The notes: a model not told the origin generated them from the letters alone. A DNA stretch of 64,000 nucleotides from Viscum album (GCA_963277665.1 OY728122.1:1542826868-1542890867), one strand, 5' to 3'; shown: positions 47,721-59,223, counted from the first letter of the stretch. Program-made: numbers and translations.

Positions 47721-48213
47721 AGCGGTAAGCCGATTATAACACCGATTTGAACGCATCTATCATATGCCAATTACTTTAAAATTAAAACCGAAACTGATCG
47801 GTTTAATCGATTTCAATCGGTTAATAAAATAAATATCGGTTAAAAAATAAAGTCAAGTGAATAAAATATAAATCGATTTTTTTTCTTACTTCCTATGTAC
47901 AAAAAAGGGGGCCAGTGATCCCAAAATAAATAAATCATAGAAAAAGTGATTAATAATCATAAAAATAAAAATAAAAAATCGTACATAAAAAGCGATATAA
48001 TAACTTAGTTTTTACTGTTTAATCAAAAATTAAAATGCTATTTTTAAACTGGATCAATCAAATCGAACATAGATTTGTAGCTAAAAAATCGAATTATTCA
48101 ATATTCACCAACTGATTTTAACTGATTCTCCGTTTTAATCGGGACTTCATCAGTTCATATCTGTTGGTTTAGTTGGTTTTCATGGGTTTGTTTAAACATC
48201 AAACCCTACCGCT
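47721..48213. mobile_element. Possible MITE, ~490 bp
   Basis: AGCGGTA at 47,721 and TACCGCT ending at 48,213 form short inverted ends around an AT-rich, CGGTT/AACCG-repeat-rich stretch (ATCGGTTTAATCGATTTCAATCGG). The style fits a small hAT-like or other non-autonomous element, but no target duplication was found. The remainder from 46,931 to 47,720 is AT-rich with no gene. Confidence 0.25.
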
Positions 48214-48770
48214 TGGTTGTGATTAAATTGATTATTTTAAAAATATTTGATACATTAAAATAAATTGTTGAAATTAATTACAAAGTGTCATTTTTACTGT
48301 TTAGTAGTTCTTTTCGATGTTTTTTATTCTGTGATTACTGGGCTAATTTACATATTTTTTCTAAAGATATCATAAATTTAATAGACATAGTATTTAACAA
48401 TTAGCAATATACTTTATATTTCATAATCATTGAAAATTATTTGAAAAAAAATTAAATAAAATGCACGACTTGCTTATCACGTTAGAAAACTTAGCATTTT
48501 ATACAAATTATAATAAACTGGATTTATTGGTAATTTTATGATATTATAATTATAATTTTTAATTTTTTATCCCCAAATAATATAATATTTTTATCATATT
48601 ATAATTTTTCTCAAAAAGATGAAGCAGAGACGAATCGAAGGGGACGAATGAGCGAGCACGCCTGAATAATTAACTAATTTAATTGTTTTTTAATAAAAAA
48701 TATTATTTTTTGGGAGGGGAAAGCAAGGGAAGGAAACAGCCCAGCAGCAGCCCCTCCGTCCGGCATTGCC

Positions 48771-48778
48771 TATTTAAA
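48771..48778 (+). promoter_or_regulatory. TATA box of the HAD gene
   Basis: TATTTAAA is followed about 25-30 bp later by a pyrimidine-rich leader (CTCTCTACCTCCTCTTTCCTCC), typical of plant transcription starts. The leader exon ends at CTG|GTGAGT (about 48,931) and its intron ends at TTTTAG (about 49,498), 14 bp before the start codon. Confidence 0.6.
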
Positions 48779-49511
48779 CCCGTCTCTCTACCTCCTCTTT
48801 CCTCCCTCTTGCTGCAGCAACTCCCCTGCTTTCTAGTTTTCTTGCTGCGCCCTGCTTTCTCGTTTTGTCCGTTAATAATTTCGGAGCGTCCCTCATTAGA
48901 ACTCTCAGTCACTCCTGCGATTCTTCGTATCTGGTGAGTTTCCTTTTCCTTATCCTTTATCTGCCATTTTTGTTCCCTTCAATGGCATTGCGGACTTTTC
49001 TTCCTGCATCTGGATCATGGTGCTTTTTTATTGATTCTGGTTTTGTATACAGTAATATTTTTTCAACTGGAGTTATTTTAATCGTGTTATTTGCGGAGTT
49101 GATCGTACATTGACCTCCCCAAGCAGCATCCGATTAAAAGATTGAACCACTTAGGTTATATTTTGAAGTTTTTGCTCGTTTTCTGATTCTATGTCAACAT
49201 GAATTATAATTTATTCCCACAACGAAGAAGACGATCGTTATTTTATTTCCTTCTGTTTTCTGCAAAGCATGAAGTGAGACAGTTCATTTTTAAACTAGCT
49301 GTCTTCTTTTCTTAGATCAAGCATCAACAGTTGCAACAATCATAACGAGTTTACGTGTTTCATCAGTCTAATGACTTTTCATCGGAACCGATTTGAATCT
49401 CGTGGTCAAGAAACCACTGGGATTCGAAGTGGTTTAGCATTTTGATCTAAAGTTGGCTCTACCTTTTTGGTTCGCTCATTTCTCGTCAAAATTTTAGGTC
49501 AAAATCAAAAA

Positions 49512-49608
49512 ATGGAGTTCGAGGACCACTACCGGCAGGGCCAGAGACAGATGTTCGAGTGCCTCTTGTTTGGTAGGTTTTGTTTCGCAACGTACGGTGG
49601 CTGTTGGG

Positions 49609-49643
<35 letters not shown>

Positions 49644-50846
49644 GCTAGTCAGTGCTTAATTGACGTTTCTGTTTATTCCAGATCTAGACGATACTCTTTA
49701 TCCCCTCAGCTCCGGCTTGGCAACCGCTTGCCGACAGAATATTGAAGGTGTTTTTGCACCGTTTAATCTCCAAAGGATTCGTTTCGGATGCTTGGGGTAA
49801 ACGTGTTTTTGTTCATTTTGTGATATTTTTGACGTTTTTTTTGTAGAGTACATGGTTGTCAAACTCGGAATTGAGAAGGAGACGATCGCAGACTTGTGCG
49901 ACTTATTGTACAAGAATTATGGCACGACCATGGCGGGTTTGAGGGTATGACTTTAATTCCCTGCGTTGAAAGGAAAGTAGATTTCTAACTCTCCTCCGCT
50001 TCTTCTTCTGTGTTTCAGGCAATCGGATATGACTTTGACTACGACGAATACCACAGTTTTGTCCATGGGAGGCTGCCTTACGAGAACCTAAAACCAGACC
50101 CTGTTCTCCGGGGCATTCTGCTGGGCTTGCCTCTTCGGAAAGTCGTATGGAATCGGCCTGAGTTTTCTTTGATCGAGTGGATCTTCAAAAACTGATGATA
50201 GCTACTGCAATGCTTTCTGTTTTTGTGTTTCAGATCTTCACGAACGGGGACAAGGTCCATGCGGCCATGGTGTTGCGAAAGCTTGGGCTGGAGGACTGTT
50301 TCGAGGGAATCGTCTGCTTCGAAACCCTGAATCAGCCGCGCGCGGTTGATTTATGCAACGGCGAGGAATCAGCCGCCGGTGGCGGCGCTCCCCGCGACGT
50401 GTTCGACATTGTTGGGCATTTTTCCCGGTCTGCGGGGGAGGCTGTTTCGGAGCTGCCCAAGACGCCGGTGGTGTGCAAGCCGTTGGACGCGGCGGTGGAC
50501 CGAGCGCTCGCGATCGCCGGCATCAGCAGCCCTCAGAGGACGGTGTTCTTCGACGACAGCGTGCGTAACATACAGTCTGGGAAGCGCGCGGGCCTCCACA
50601 CAGTGCTCGTAAGTTCAAAATTTATATAATTCGTCAAAAATTATGGAGTTTTATAATTATAATAATTAAGAAGATGAATTATAATGAATGCAGGTGGGGA
50701 GCTCGCAGCGAGTGAAGGGGGCGGATCACGCGTTGGAGAGCATCCACAACATCCGGGAAGCCCTGCCGGAGCTGTGGGAAGTTGATCGGAATAAGCTGGG
50801 TTACTCCGGGAAAGTTGCCGCGGTGGAAACCTCTGTTACAGCTTAG
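49512..50846 (+). CDS. HAD-superfamily hydrolase, plant pyrimidine 5'-nucleotidase-like family
   Basis: Six coding exons join in frame: 49,512-49,572, 49,682-49,747, 49,847-49,944, 50,019-50,144, 50,234-50,608 and 50,694-50,846 (292 residues). All introns are GT..AG. The four HAD motifs are intact: I, FDLDDTLYP with nucleophile D21 and D23; II, FTNGD with T120; III, K199 in VCKP; IV, FFDDS at D224-D225. This architecture fits magnesium-dependent phosphohydrolases near yeast Sdt1/Phm8 (TIGR01993 group), which act on nucleoside monophosphates; the substrate here is inferred. No signal peptide or membrane segment is seen, so it is probably cytosolic. A variable Gly/Ala-rich insert lies at about residues 157-180. 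Intron 2 contains a run of 29 T. The exons are GC-richer than their surroundings. The start ATG follows the leader intron and matches the family's MEFEDxYRQ opening. Confidence 0.93.
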
Positions 50847-50904
50847 CCTTCTTTTTACCCGTTTTTTTTTTGGGGGGCGTCAGCGCCGGTGTTGTGCGTT
50901 TTCT

Positions 50905-50910
50905 AATAAA
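50905..50910 (+). terminator. Polyadenylation signal of the HAD gene
   Basis: AATAAA lies 59 bp after the TAG stop, followed by a T-rich stretch. This is a plausible near-upstream poly(A) signal. Confidence 0.5.
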
Positions 50911-52024
50911 TCAGTTATTTGTTTTTTGAAATATCTGTACTATCAATATGTTACGTCAAAATGCATACAGTGAATGAGTTAAAAAATATATAAATTATGA
51001 TATAAAATGGATTCAAATCATTTTGCACATTAAATGCATGTTTTGTTATAAACCATTACTTATCAGTAGGAAAAATGAGACTGATCGGGTAAATTTATAT
51101 CAATGAAAGGATCGTACAAATATCATAAATTTAGTCTCTATAATCAATTGAACATATCATAGATATAACAACTTTTTATCAGGCATGCCAATTTGAAAAT
51201 TTTATAAAAAAAATATTCCCTTTTATTATGATACACAACTCATAATTTATTAATATTTGGTTAATAGTTCTAAAACTCTTAACAGTGGAAGATATTTTAT
51301 AAAGTAGTTGAATCTGTAATTATAAATATCAATAATAATAATTGTTGAAGGATGCAACTCCCCTCCAAGGTTTGAAGCTTTCCAATGAACCCTTCTTCAT
51401 GTTTCTCTTCTTTCCGGTTTCTAATACAACTTTTTTTCTCCTGTTCTGACCATGATTTATATTCTTTTGATTTCATCTTCCTTTCCAAATTGGGGTTCTT
51501 GTGGGGACTGGGTTCTTGCTTTAATCATGATTTATGTTTTTTATTTCATCTTCCTTTCAAAATTGGGGTTCTTGTGAGTACTGGGTTTTGATTTCTTAGC
51601 AAAGGATTTCTTAGCAAAGGGGCTTCGTTTGTTGGCACCTATAATGGACTTTTTATGAAGGGATGGACATGCATAAAGAAAACATTTGTGGGTGATTAGT
51701 ATCTGTGTGGGTTCTCTTTGATTAGTATTGGTTTGTGGAGTTTTTGTGTTATCTTGGTTTTGTTTTAGGGCGTTTTTGTGGGTTGGGTTTTGTTATATCA
51801 ATTTATCTAAAATATTGATGTGGATGTATTTGTGTTGGTTATGTTTGGTGTTCGGAGTTATGTTATGATCTTTTTTGGGATTTGAGCAAGTTCAATAATT
51901 TATTACCACTATCATTGTTGGGTTGGATTTGCATTAGATTTTTTTTCATTGCTTGGAAGTTGGATTTGAGCTTATTGGTTCAGAGGATTTTTCCATATTT
52001 GGAATCCATGGTTTAAACCCTAAA
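50911..52024. other. Intergenic, no gene seen
   Basis: An AT-rich then T/G-rich region. The only structure is an imperfect tandem duplication of about 75 bp at 51,451-51,525 and 51,526-51,598 (CATGATTTAT..TTTCATCTTCCTTTC..TTGGGGTTCTTGTG). Short open frames here have no domain. Confidence 0.6.
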
Positions 52025-52388
52025 TGTAACACCCCATAATGATAAAGATTTAAATGACTAAATGATATGACTCATGTTAATAAGGTGCACCTTCCTTTTT
52101 GGGAGTCTATCTGATTAGAACTCCACAGTTAAGCGTGCTTGATCTGGAGTAGTGATCAAGATGTGTGACCTTCTGGGAAGTTTCATAGTGTGTATGAGGA
52201 CAATACACACTAGAAAGGACATGTGTTGGCCTGTGAGGACTGCCATTAATCAGATGACCCGTTCAGGCATGCGGGTGAGCCCCAGGGGGGACCACGTGTC
52301 TGCGGGGCAACTGGTGGTACCTGGCGGGCCAGAACCCGACGACTATGTTAAGGCAGGGTGTATGTGTTGTCATTGGGACCCAGTTACA
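52025..52388 (+). mobile_element. 364-bp LTR carrying a 5S rRNA-derived segment (Cassandra-type)
   Basis: It starts TGTAACACCCC and ends CAGTTACA, giving matched TGTAAC/GTTACA ends, and is followed after TT by TGGTATCA, a tRNA-Met-type primer site. About 80 bp inside derive from 5S rRNA. A short LTR of this size with an internal 5S sequence and a tRNA-Met PBS is the definition of Cassandra elements, which are small and have no coding region. Here gag-like sequence follows instead. No second copy of this LTR is seen in the window. The bases flanking the LTR (CTAAA, TTTGG) do not match, which argues against a simple solo-LTR insertion. Confidence 0.8.
52104..52195 (+). ncRNA. 5S rRNA-derived segment inside the LTR
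   Basis: The segment aligns with the last two-thirds of plant 5S rRNA. AGAACTCCACAGTTAAGC at 52,117 differs by one base from the 5S consensus, and AAGCGTGCTTG follows it exactly. GATGTGTGACCTTCTGGGAAGT (52,159-52,180) differs at two bases from GATGGGTGACCTCCTGGGAAGT. These include the A box and C box of the internal RNA polymerase III promoter. The first ~35 bases of 5S are too diverged to recognise, so it is not a working rRNA gene, although the promoter boxes could still act. Confidence 0.85.
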
Positions 52389-52390
52389 TT

Positions 52391-52406
52391 TGGTATCAAA
52401 AAGAGG
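52391..52406 (+). promoter_or_regulatory. Primer-binding site (tRNA-Met type)
   Basis: TGGTATCAAAAAGAGG lies two bases after the LTR end and fits TGGTATCAGAGC, the site complementary to the 3' end of initiator tRNA-Met. The tandem units begin with the same site: TTAGCATCAAAGG (54,446) and TTGGTATCAAAGG (57,308). Confidence 0.7.
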
Positions 52407-52835
52407 TTTAGTTATTTATGGAAATTAGGCTATGAAAACTTTAGGAAGAATCCTATAGAAAAGTTTAAATATAGAAAAACTTCCTGGTATTTTGGTGAGT
52501 ATTGAGTAAGTGGTTTATCAAGCAAACACATTCATGTCTGGATACGAGCAGGTAGAGGTGACTCTGACACATAGGTACCTAGGAGTGAAAACTCCGACAA
52601 GGAGTTTCAGGCTTGACCCGGGGTATCCTGGTACACGACAACGGGTCTTGCAACACTCTTGGTTACGACACTCCCGGATGATATGTTTGGTTAATCATAA
52701 TGTTTTTATGAATCATTATGAAGGATTTATAGAGAAATATAATTGTTTAAAGAAGTTTTAAGACATAAAATCCTTTATAGTTAAAAGATTCGTAAATGAA
52801 ATAAGTTTCTCATTAAGGTTTTATTCTTTTAGAAA
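52407..52835 (+). other. Leader of tandem unit 1
   Basis: This non-coding leader is repeated before each gag copy (54,460-54,891 and 57,320-57,754), with shared blocks GGTACCTAGGAGTGAAAACT, GACACTCCCGG and AAATCCTTTATAGTTAAAA. It is homologous to the minus-strand leader at 6,346-6,822. Confidence 0.75.
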
Positions 52836-54294
52836 ATGGCGGGAAATAGGAGGAACCGTGCAAATGGTGACCGCAATGGACCATGCGCTGACGGCCCTCC
52901 GATGAAAACCGGAATAGAAAATTTCATGCGAATGATGAACCAACTGACTCAAGTTATGGAAAATAACTTGAATCAAGCTAAGAGACCGATCTCACAACGA
53001 AGGGAACAACTTTCTGTTGAATCCTTTATGCGTCAACGACCACCAACCTTCAGTGGATCTACCGACCCATTGATTACTGAATAGTAGATAAGCTCTATCG
53101 AGAAGATCTTTTATGTGCTCCGATGTTTTGAATAAGAGATGGTTATCCTGGCTGTCTATCGCTTAGAGGGAGAAGCTGATCAGTGGTGAGAACTGATTAA
53201 AAATACAAGGCCAAAGGTGTAAGTTGAAGCTATGGAGTGGGAATAGTTCAGAGGGATTTATTCAACAAGTATTCCCCTCGATCGATGAGAATAAGAATGA
53301 AGAAGGAGTTTCTCGAGCTGAAGCAGAAGGAGAATGAATCTGCGGGAAGCTACGAGATGAACTTCACAAGGCTTTCACGTCACACCTCTAGCTTTTTCAT
53401 GGATCCAAATGGTAAGGTTGATAAATTCTTCGGTGGACTGAGACCTCATCTGCGGAAGAATCTAGCCAATCGAGACTATGATAGCTATGAGGAGATCGTT
53501 CAGAGTGCGATGAAAGTCGAGTTGGAGTTTGGTGAGACACAGTGGTCTCATAAATCTAATGACAAGAAAAGATCGATGGAGCCCAGCTTAGGGAAGACTT
53601 TTGATCAGGGAAGAGGAGGCAAGCAAGTGCAACGTACCACGTGTAATAAATGTGGGAAGAAGCATTCGAGAAACTACCTGTTGCGGGAGTGGGAAATGCT
53701 ACAAGTATGGAAGAGAATAGGAATTGCTGTAGTGAGGTGAAACCTCAACTTCCAAACATTAATGACAAGAGGAAGATGGTGCATAGCCTACCCGATGTCC
53801 AATGCTTTAAGTGTGGACAACTTTGAGACTTTGCCAATCACTGTCCAAATCCGAGGGCAGTAGAGGGTAACCACCATCAGCCCCAGCAAATGCCAAGGGA
53901 GAAAGCTCGTGCTTTTGCAATCACGACAACTGAAATTGAAGCTCCAAATGATGTGGTAGGAGGTACTCTTGTTGTTCTCTCAAACCTAGCAAGTACTTTG
54001 TTTGATTCTGGTTCTACACATTCTTTTATTTCCTCCAAGTTTTCAAAGAATTTAGAATCAATCCCTGATTTGCTAAAAGTAGAGTTATCAGTCAAGCCAC
54101 CTGGTGGGATTATCCAAGCATCATTAGTATTTAGAAACTCTAGTATTTACTTTAGTGAGAACAATCTTATCGCAAATCTAGTTGTCATTCTCATGCTGTA
54201 ATTCGACATTATACTAGGGATGGACTGACTCTCAAAGTATAATGCTAAGATCAAATGCAGAAGCAAGGAAATCTCAGTAGTCTTGAATGGATGA
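52836..54294 (+). pseudogene. Gag-protease copy 1, degenerate
   Basis: ATG at 52,836 opens MAGNRRNRANGDRNGP. The frame reaches SVESFMRQRPPTFSGSTDP and stops where unit 2 keeps EQWISS: both Gln and Trp codons became TAG. The frame 53,237-53,740 holds the rest of the capsid (KVDKFFGGLRPHLRKNLANR) and the knuckle CNKCGKKHSR. The protease 53,890-54,201 keeps the active site DSGSTHSFIS and a stop before the ILGMDW block. The reading frame ends just past the protease at 54,294 with no RT following. The structure is a gag-protease unit of chromovirus type. Confidence 0.85.
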
Positions 54295-54446
54295 ACCTAT
54301 GATGAAGCCTTACAAGTGTATTAAAAAGATGTTTTATGTTGTTTTCATGTATTATGTTCATGATTTTCAAGACACTAGACTTTAAAGATCCTCTGTATGT
54401 AAAATGTAATGAAAAGTTATGTAATAAAAAGGTGGGATGCCATAGT
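54295..54446 (+). other. LTR-tail remnant closing unit 1
   Basis: After the protease stop, the blocks TTCAAGACACTAGACTTTAA and AGTTATGTAATAAAAAGG match the last ~170 bp of the chromovirus LTR (minus strand of 14,700-14,850). They run straight into the next primer-binding site. RT, integrase and most of the LTR are therefore missing, and the unit joins LTR tail to PBS. The same junction occurs at 57,157-57,308 and 59,224-59,370. Confidence 0.6.
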
Positions 54447-54891
54447 TAGCATCAAAGGATAGTTTAGTTATTTATGGAAATTAGGCTATGAAAACTTTAG
54501 GAAGAATCCTATAAAAAGGTTTAAATATAAGAAAACTTCATGGTATTTTGGTGAGTATTGAGTAAGTAGTTTATCAAGCAAATACATCCCTGTCTGGATA
54601 TGAGCAGGTAGAGGCGGCTCTGGCACAGAGGTACCTAGGAGTGAAAACTCCGACAAGGAGTTTCGGGCTTGACCCGGGGTATCCTAGTACACGACAACGA
54701 GCCTTGCTGCACTCTTGGTTATGACACTCCCGGGGGATATGTTTGGTTAATCATAAACTTTTTATGAATTATTATGAAGGATTTATAGAGAAATGTAATT
54801 GTTTAAAGAAGTTTTAAGACATAAAATCCTTTATAGTTAAAAGATTCGTAAATGAAATAAGTTTCTCACTAAGGTTTTATTCTTTTAGAAA

Positions 54892-57156
54892 ATGGCGGGA
54901 AATAGGAGGAACCGTGCAAATGGTGACCGCAATGGACCATGCACTGACGACCCTCTGATGGAAGTCAGAATGAAAACTTTCATGCGAATGATGAACCAAC
55001 TGACTCAAGTTATGAGAAATAACTTGAATCAAGCCGAGAGACCGATCTCACTGCGAAGGGAACAACTTTCTGTTGAATCCTTTATGCTTCAATGACCACC
55101 AACCTTTAGTGGATCTACCGACCCATTGATTGCTGAACAATGGATCAGCTCTATCGAGAATATCTTTTCTATGCTCCGATGTTCTGAACAAGAGATGGTT
55201 ACCTTGGCTGTCTATCGCTTAGAGGGAGAAGATGATTAGTGGTTGGAACTGATTAAAAACACAAGGCCAAAGGTGGAAGTTGTAGCTATGGAGTGAGAAG
55301 AGTTCAGAGGGATATTCTTTAAAATATTTCCCTCAATCGATGAGAACAAGAATGGAGGAGTTTCTCGATCTGAAGTAGAAGGAGAATGAATCTGTGGGAA
55401 GATGTGAGATAAACTTCATAAGGCTTTCACGTTACACCTCTAGCTTTTTCATGGATCCAAATGTTAAGGTTGATAGATTCTTCAGTGGACTGAGACCTCA
55501 TCTGCGGAAGAATCTAGCCAATCGAGACTATAATTGCTATGAGGAGATCGTTCAGAGTGCGATGAAAGTCGAGATGGAGTTTGGTGAGACACAATGGTCT
55601 CATAAATCTAATGACATGAAGAGATCGATGGAGCCCATCTTAGGGAAGACCTTTGACCAGGGAAGAGGAGGCAAACAAGTGCAACATCCCACGTGTAATA
55701 AATGTGGGAAGAAGCATTCAGGGTACTACCTTCTCGGGAGCGGTAAATGCTACAAGTGTGGAAGAGAATGCCATATTGTGAGGAATTTTTGTAGTGAGGT
55801 GAAACCTAAACTTCCAAACAACTTGAATCAAGCTGAGAGACCGATCTCACTGCGAAGGGAACAACTTTCTGTTGAATCCTTTATGCTTCAATGACCACCA
55901 ACCTTTAGTGGATCTACCGACCCATTGATTGCTGAACAATGGATCAGCTCTATCGAGAATATCTTTTCTATGCTCTGATGTTCTGAACAAGAGATGGTTA
56001 CCTTGGCTATCTATCGCTTAGAGGGAGAAGATTATTAGTGGTTGGAACTGATTAAAAACACAAGGCCAAAGGTGGAAGTTGTAGCTATGGAGTGAGAAGA
56101 GTTCAGAGGGATATTCTTTAAAAGTATTTCCCTCAATCGATGAGAACAAGAATGGAGGAGTTTCTCGATCTGAAGCAGAAGGAGAATGAATCTGTGGGAA
56201 GCTACGAGATGAACTTCATAAGGATTTCACGTTACACCTCTAGCTTTGTCATGGATCCAAATGTTAAGGTTGATAGATTCTTCGGTGGACTGAGACCTCA
56301 TCTGCGGAAGAATCTAGCCAATCAAGACTATAATTGCTATGAGGAGATCGTTCAGAGTGCGATGAAAGTCGAGATGGAGTTTGGCGAGACACAGTGGTCT
56401 CATAAATCTAATGACATGAAGAGATCGATGGAGGCCATCTTAGGGAAGACCTTTGATCAGGGAAGAGGAGGCAAACAAGTGCAACGTCCTACGTGTAATA
56501 AATGTGGGAAGAAGCATTCAGGGTACTACCTGCTCGGGAGCGGGAAATGCTACAAGTGTGGAAGAGAATGCCATATTGTGAGGAATTGTTGTAGTGAGGT
56601 GAAACTTCAACTTCCAAACACTAATGACAAGGGGAAGATGGTGAAGGCCCTACCTGACATCTAGTTATTTAAGTGTGGACAACTTGGGCACTTTTCCAAT
56701 CACTGTCCAAATCCAAGGGCAGTAGAGGGTAACCACCATCAGCCTCAGCAAAGGCCAAGGGAGCAAGGTTGTGCTTTTGCTATCACAACAGCTGAAGTTG
56801 AAGCTCCGAATGATGTGGTTGTAGGTACTCTTGTTGTTCTCTCAAAGCTAGTAAGTACTTTGTTTGATTCTGGTTCTACGCTTTCCTTTATTTCCTCCAA
56901 GTTTTCAAAGAATTTAGAATCAACCCCCGATTTTCTAAAAGTAGAGTTATCAGTCAAGACCCCTGGTGGGATTATCCAAGAATTATCAGTATTTAGAAAC
57001 TCTAGTATTTACTTTAGTGAGCACAATCTTATTGCAAATCTAGTTGTCATTCCCATGCTGAAATTCGACATTATACTAGGGATGGACTGGCTCTCAAAGT
57101 ATAATGCTAAGATCAAATGCAGAAGCAAGGAAATCTCAGTAGTATTGAATGGATGA
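54892..57156 (+). pseudogene. Gag-protease copy 2 with an internal 799-bp duplication
   Basis: ATG at 54,892 opens MAGNRRNRANGDRNGP as in copy 1. A stop at 55,095 follows ESFMLQ; the 'EQWISSIENIFSMLR' block is intact past it. 55,021-55,819 is repeated as 55,820-56,620 with near identity, both ending at CTTCCAAACA, so the second half of gag occurs twice (frames 55,394-55,894 and 56,140-56,664). The frames show KKHSGYYLLGSGKCYKCGRE, a knuckle with Cys for Gly (RECH). The protease 56,815-57,156 is open with DSGSTLSFIS and FDIILGMDWLSKYN. Unit 2 is therefore about 800 bp longer than units 1 and 3. Confidence 0.88.
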
Positions 57157-57754
57157 ACCTATGATGAAGCCTTACAAGTGTATTAGAAGGACGTTTTATG
57201 TTGTTTTCATGTATTATGTTCCTGATTTCCAAGATACTAGACTTTAAAGATCCTCTGTATGTAAAATGTAATGAAAATTTATGCAATAAAAATGCGGGAT
57301 GCCATAGTTGGTATCAAAGGATAGTTTAGTTATTTATAGAAATTAGGCTATGAAAACTTTAGGAAGAATCCTATAGAAAAGTTTAAATATAGGAAAATTT
57401 CATGGTATTTTGATGAGTACTGAGTAAGTGGTTTATCAAGAAAATACATCCCTGTCTGGATATGAGCATGTAGAGGCGGCTCTGGCATAGAGGTACCTAG
57501 GGGTGAAAACTCTGACAAAGAGTTTCGGGCTTGACCTGAGGTATCCTGGTACACGACAATAGGCCTTGCTGCACTCTTGGTTATGACACTCCCGGGGGGA
57601 TATGTTTGGTTAATCATAAGATTTTTATGAATCATTATGAAGGATTTATAGATAAATTTAATTGTTTAAAGAAGTTTTAAGACATAAAATCCTTTATAGT
57701 TAAAATATTCGTAAATGAAATAAGTTTCTCATTAAGGTTTTATTCTTTTAGAAA

Positions 57755-59223
57755 CTGGTGAGAAATAGGAGAAACCGTGCAAATGGTGATCGCAATAGAC
57801 CATGCGCCGACGACCCTCTGATGAAATTCGGAATGGAAACTTTCATGCGAATGATGAACAAACTAACTCAAGTTATGAGAAATAACTTAAATCAAGCTGA
57901 GAGACTGATCTCACTGTGAAGGGAATAACTTTCTGTTGAATTATTTATGCGTCAACGACCACCAACCTTCAGTGGATCTACTGACCCATTGATTGCTAAA
58001 TAGTGGATCAACTATATCGAGAAGATGTTTTCTGTGCTCCGATGTTCTGAACAAGAGAAGGTTACCCTGAATGTCTATCGCTTGGAGGGAGAAGCTGATC
58101 AGTGGTGGGAACTGATTAAAAACACAAGGCCAAGGGTGGAAGTTGAACCTATGGAGTGGTAAGAGTTCAGAGGGATATTCTTCAAAAGTATTTCCCTCGA
58201 TTGATGATAACAAGAATGGAGAAGGAGTTTCTCGAGCTGAAGCAGAAGGAGAATGAATCTATGGGAATCTACGAGATGAACTTCACAAGGATTTCACGTT
58301 ACACCTCTATCTTTTTCATGAATCCAAACGGTAAAGTTGATAGATTCTTCGGTGGACTGAGACATCATCTGCGGAAGAATCTAGTCAACCGAGACTATGA
58401 TATCTATGAGGAGATTGTTTAGAGTGCAATGAAAGTCGAGCTGGATTTTGGTGAGACACAGTGGTCTCATAAATCTAACGACAAGAAGAGATCGATGAAG
58501 CCCAGCTTAGGGAAGAACTTTGATCAGGGAGGAGGAGGCAAGCAGGTGAAACGTCCCACGTGTAATAAATGTTGGAAGAAGCATTCAGGGAACTGCCTGC
58601 TCGGGAGCGGAAAATGCTACAAGTGTGGAAGAGAAGGCCATATTGTGAGGAATTTTCATAGTGAGGTGAAACCTCAACTTCCAAAGACTAACGACAAGGG
58701 GAAGATGGTGCAGGCCCTACTTGATGTCCAATACTTTAAGTGTGGACAACTTGGGAACTTTTCCAATCACTGTCCAAATCCGAGGGCAGTAGAGGGGAAC
58801 TACCATCAGCCTCTGCAAAGGCCAAGAGAGCATGGTTGTGCTTTTTCTATCACGAAAGCTAAAGTTAAAGCTCTGAATGATGTGGTAGCAGATACTCTTG
58901 TTGTTATCTCAAAGATAACAAGTACTTTGTTTGATTCTGGTTCTATGCATTCCTTTATTTCCTCTAACTCTTCAAAGAATTCAGTGTCAACCCCTGATTT
59001 TCTAAAAGTAGAGTTATCAGTCAAGACCCCTAGTGGGATTATCCAAGCATCATCAGTATTTAGAAACTCTTGTATTTACTTTAGTGAACACAATCTTATC
59101 GCAAATCTAGTTTTCATTCCCATGCTGGAATTCAACATTATACTAGGGATGGACTGACTCTCAAAGTATAATGCTAAGATCAAATGCAGAAGCAAGGAAA
59201 TCTCAGTAGTCTTGAATGGATGA
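57755..59223 (+). pseudogene. Gag-protease copy 3, degenerate
   Basis: The start codon of the other copies is CTG here (57,755). Frame 58,156-58,422 covers the capsid end, and the 242-residue frame 58,429-59,157 covers the spacer, two zinc knuckles (CYKCGREGHIVRNF, with Phe for the last Cys, and YFKCGQLGNFSNHCP, with Asn for His) and the protease (DSGSMHSFIS, ILGMD). The final Trp of GMDW is TGA, a stop. It is the longest open stretch of the three units. Gag would form the particle and the protease would mature it. Confidence 0.87.

Noticed and set aside
48683..49113. Open frames over the HAD gene leader
   Set aside because: They overlap the TATA box, the leader exon and its intron, and read through the splice donor. 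No homology is seen.
50332..50612. Alternative frames over exon 5 of the HAD gene
   Set aside because: They are shadows of the GC-rich real exon; the true frame carries HAD motifs II-IV.
52104..52195. A functional 5S rRNA gene
   Set aside because: Only the last two-thirds of 5S is recognisable, with changes in conserved positions and no T-run terminator at the expected end. It lies inside an LTR.
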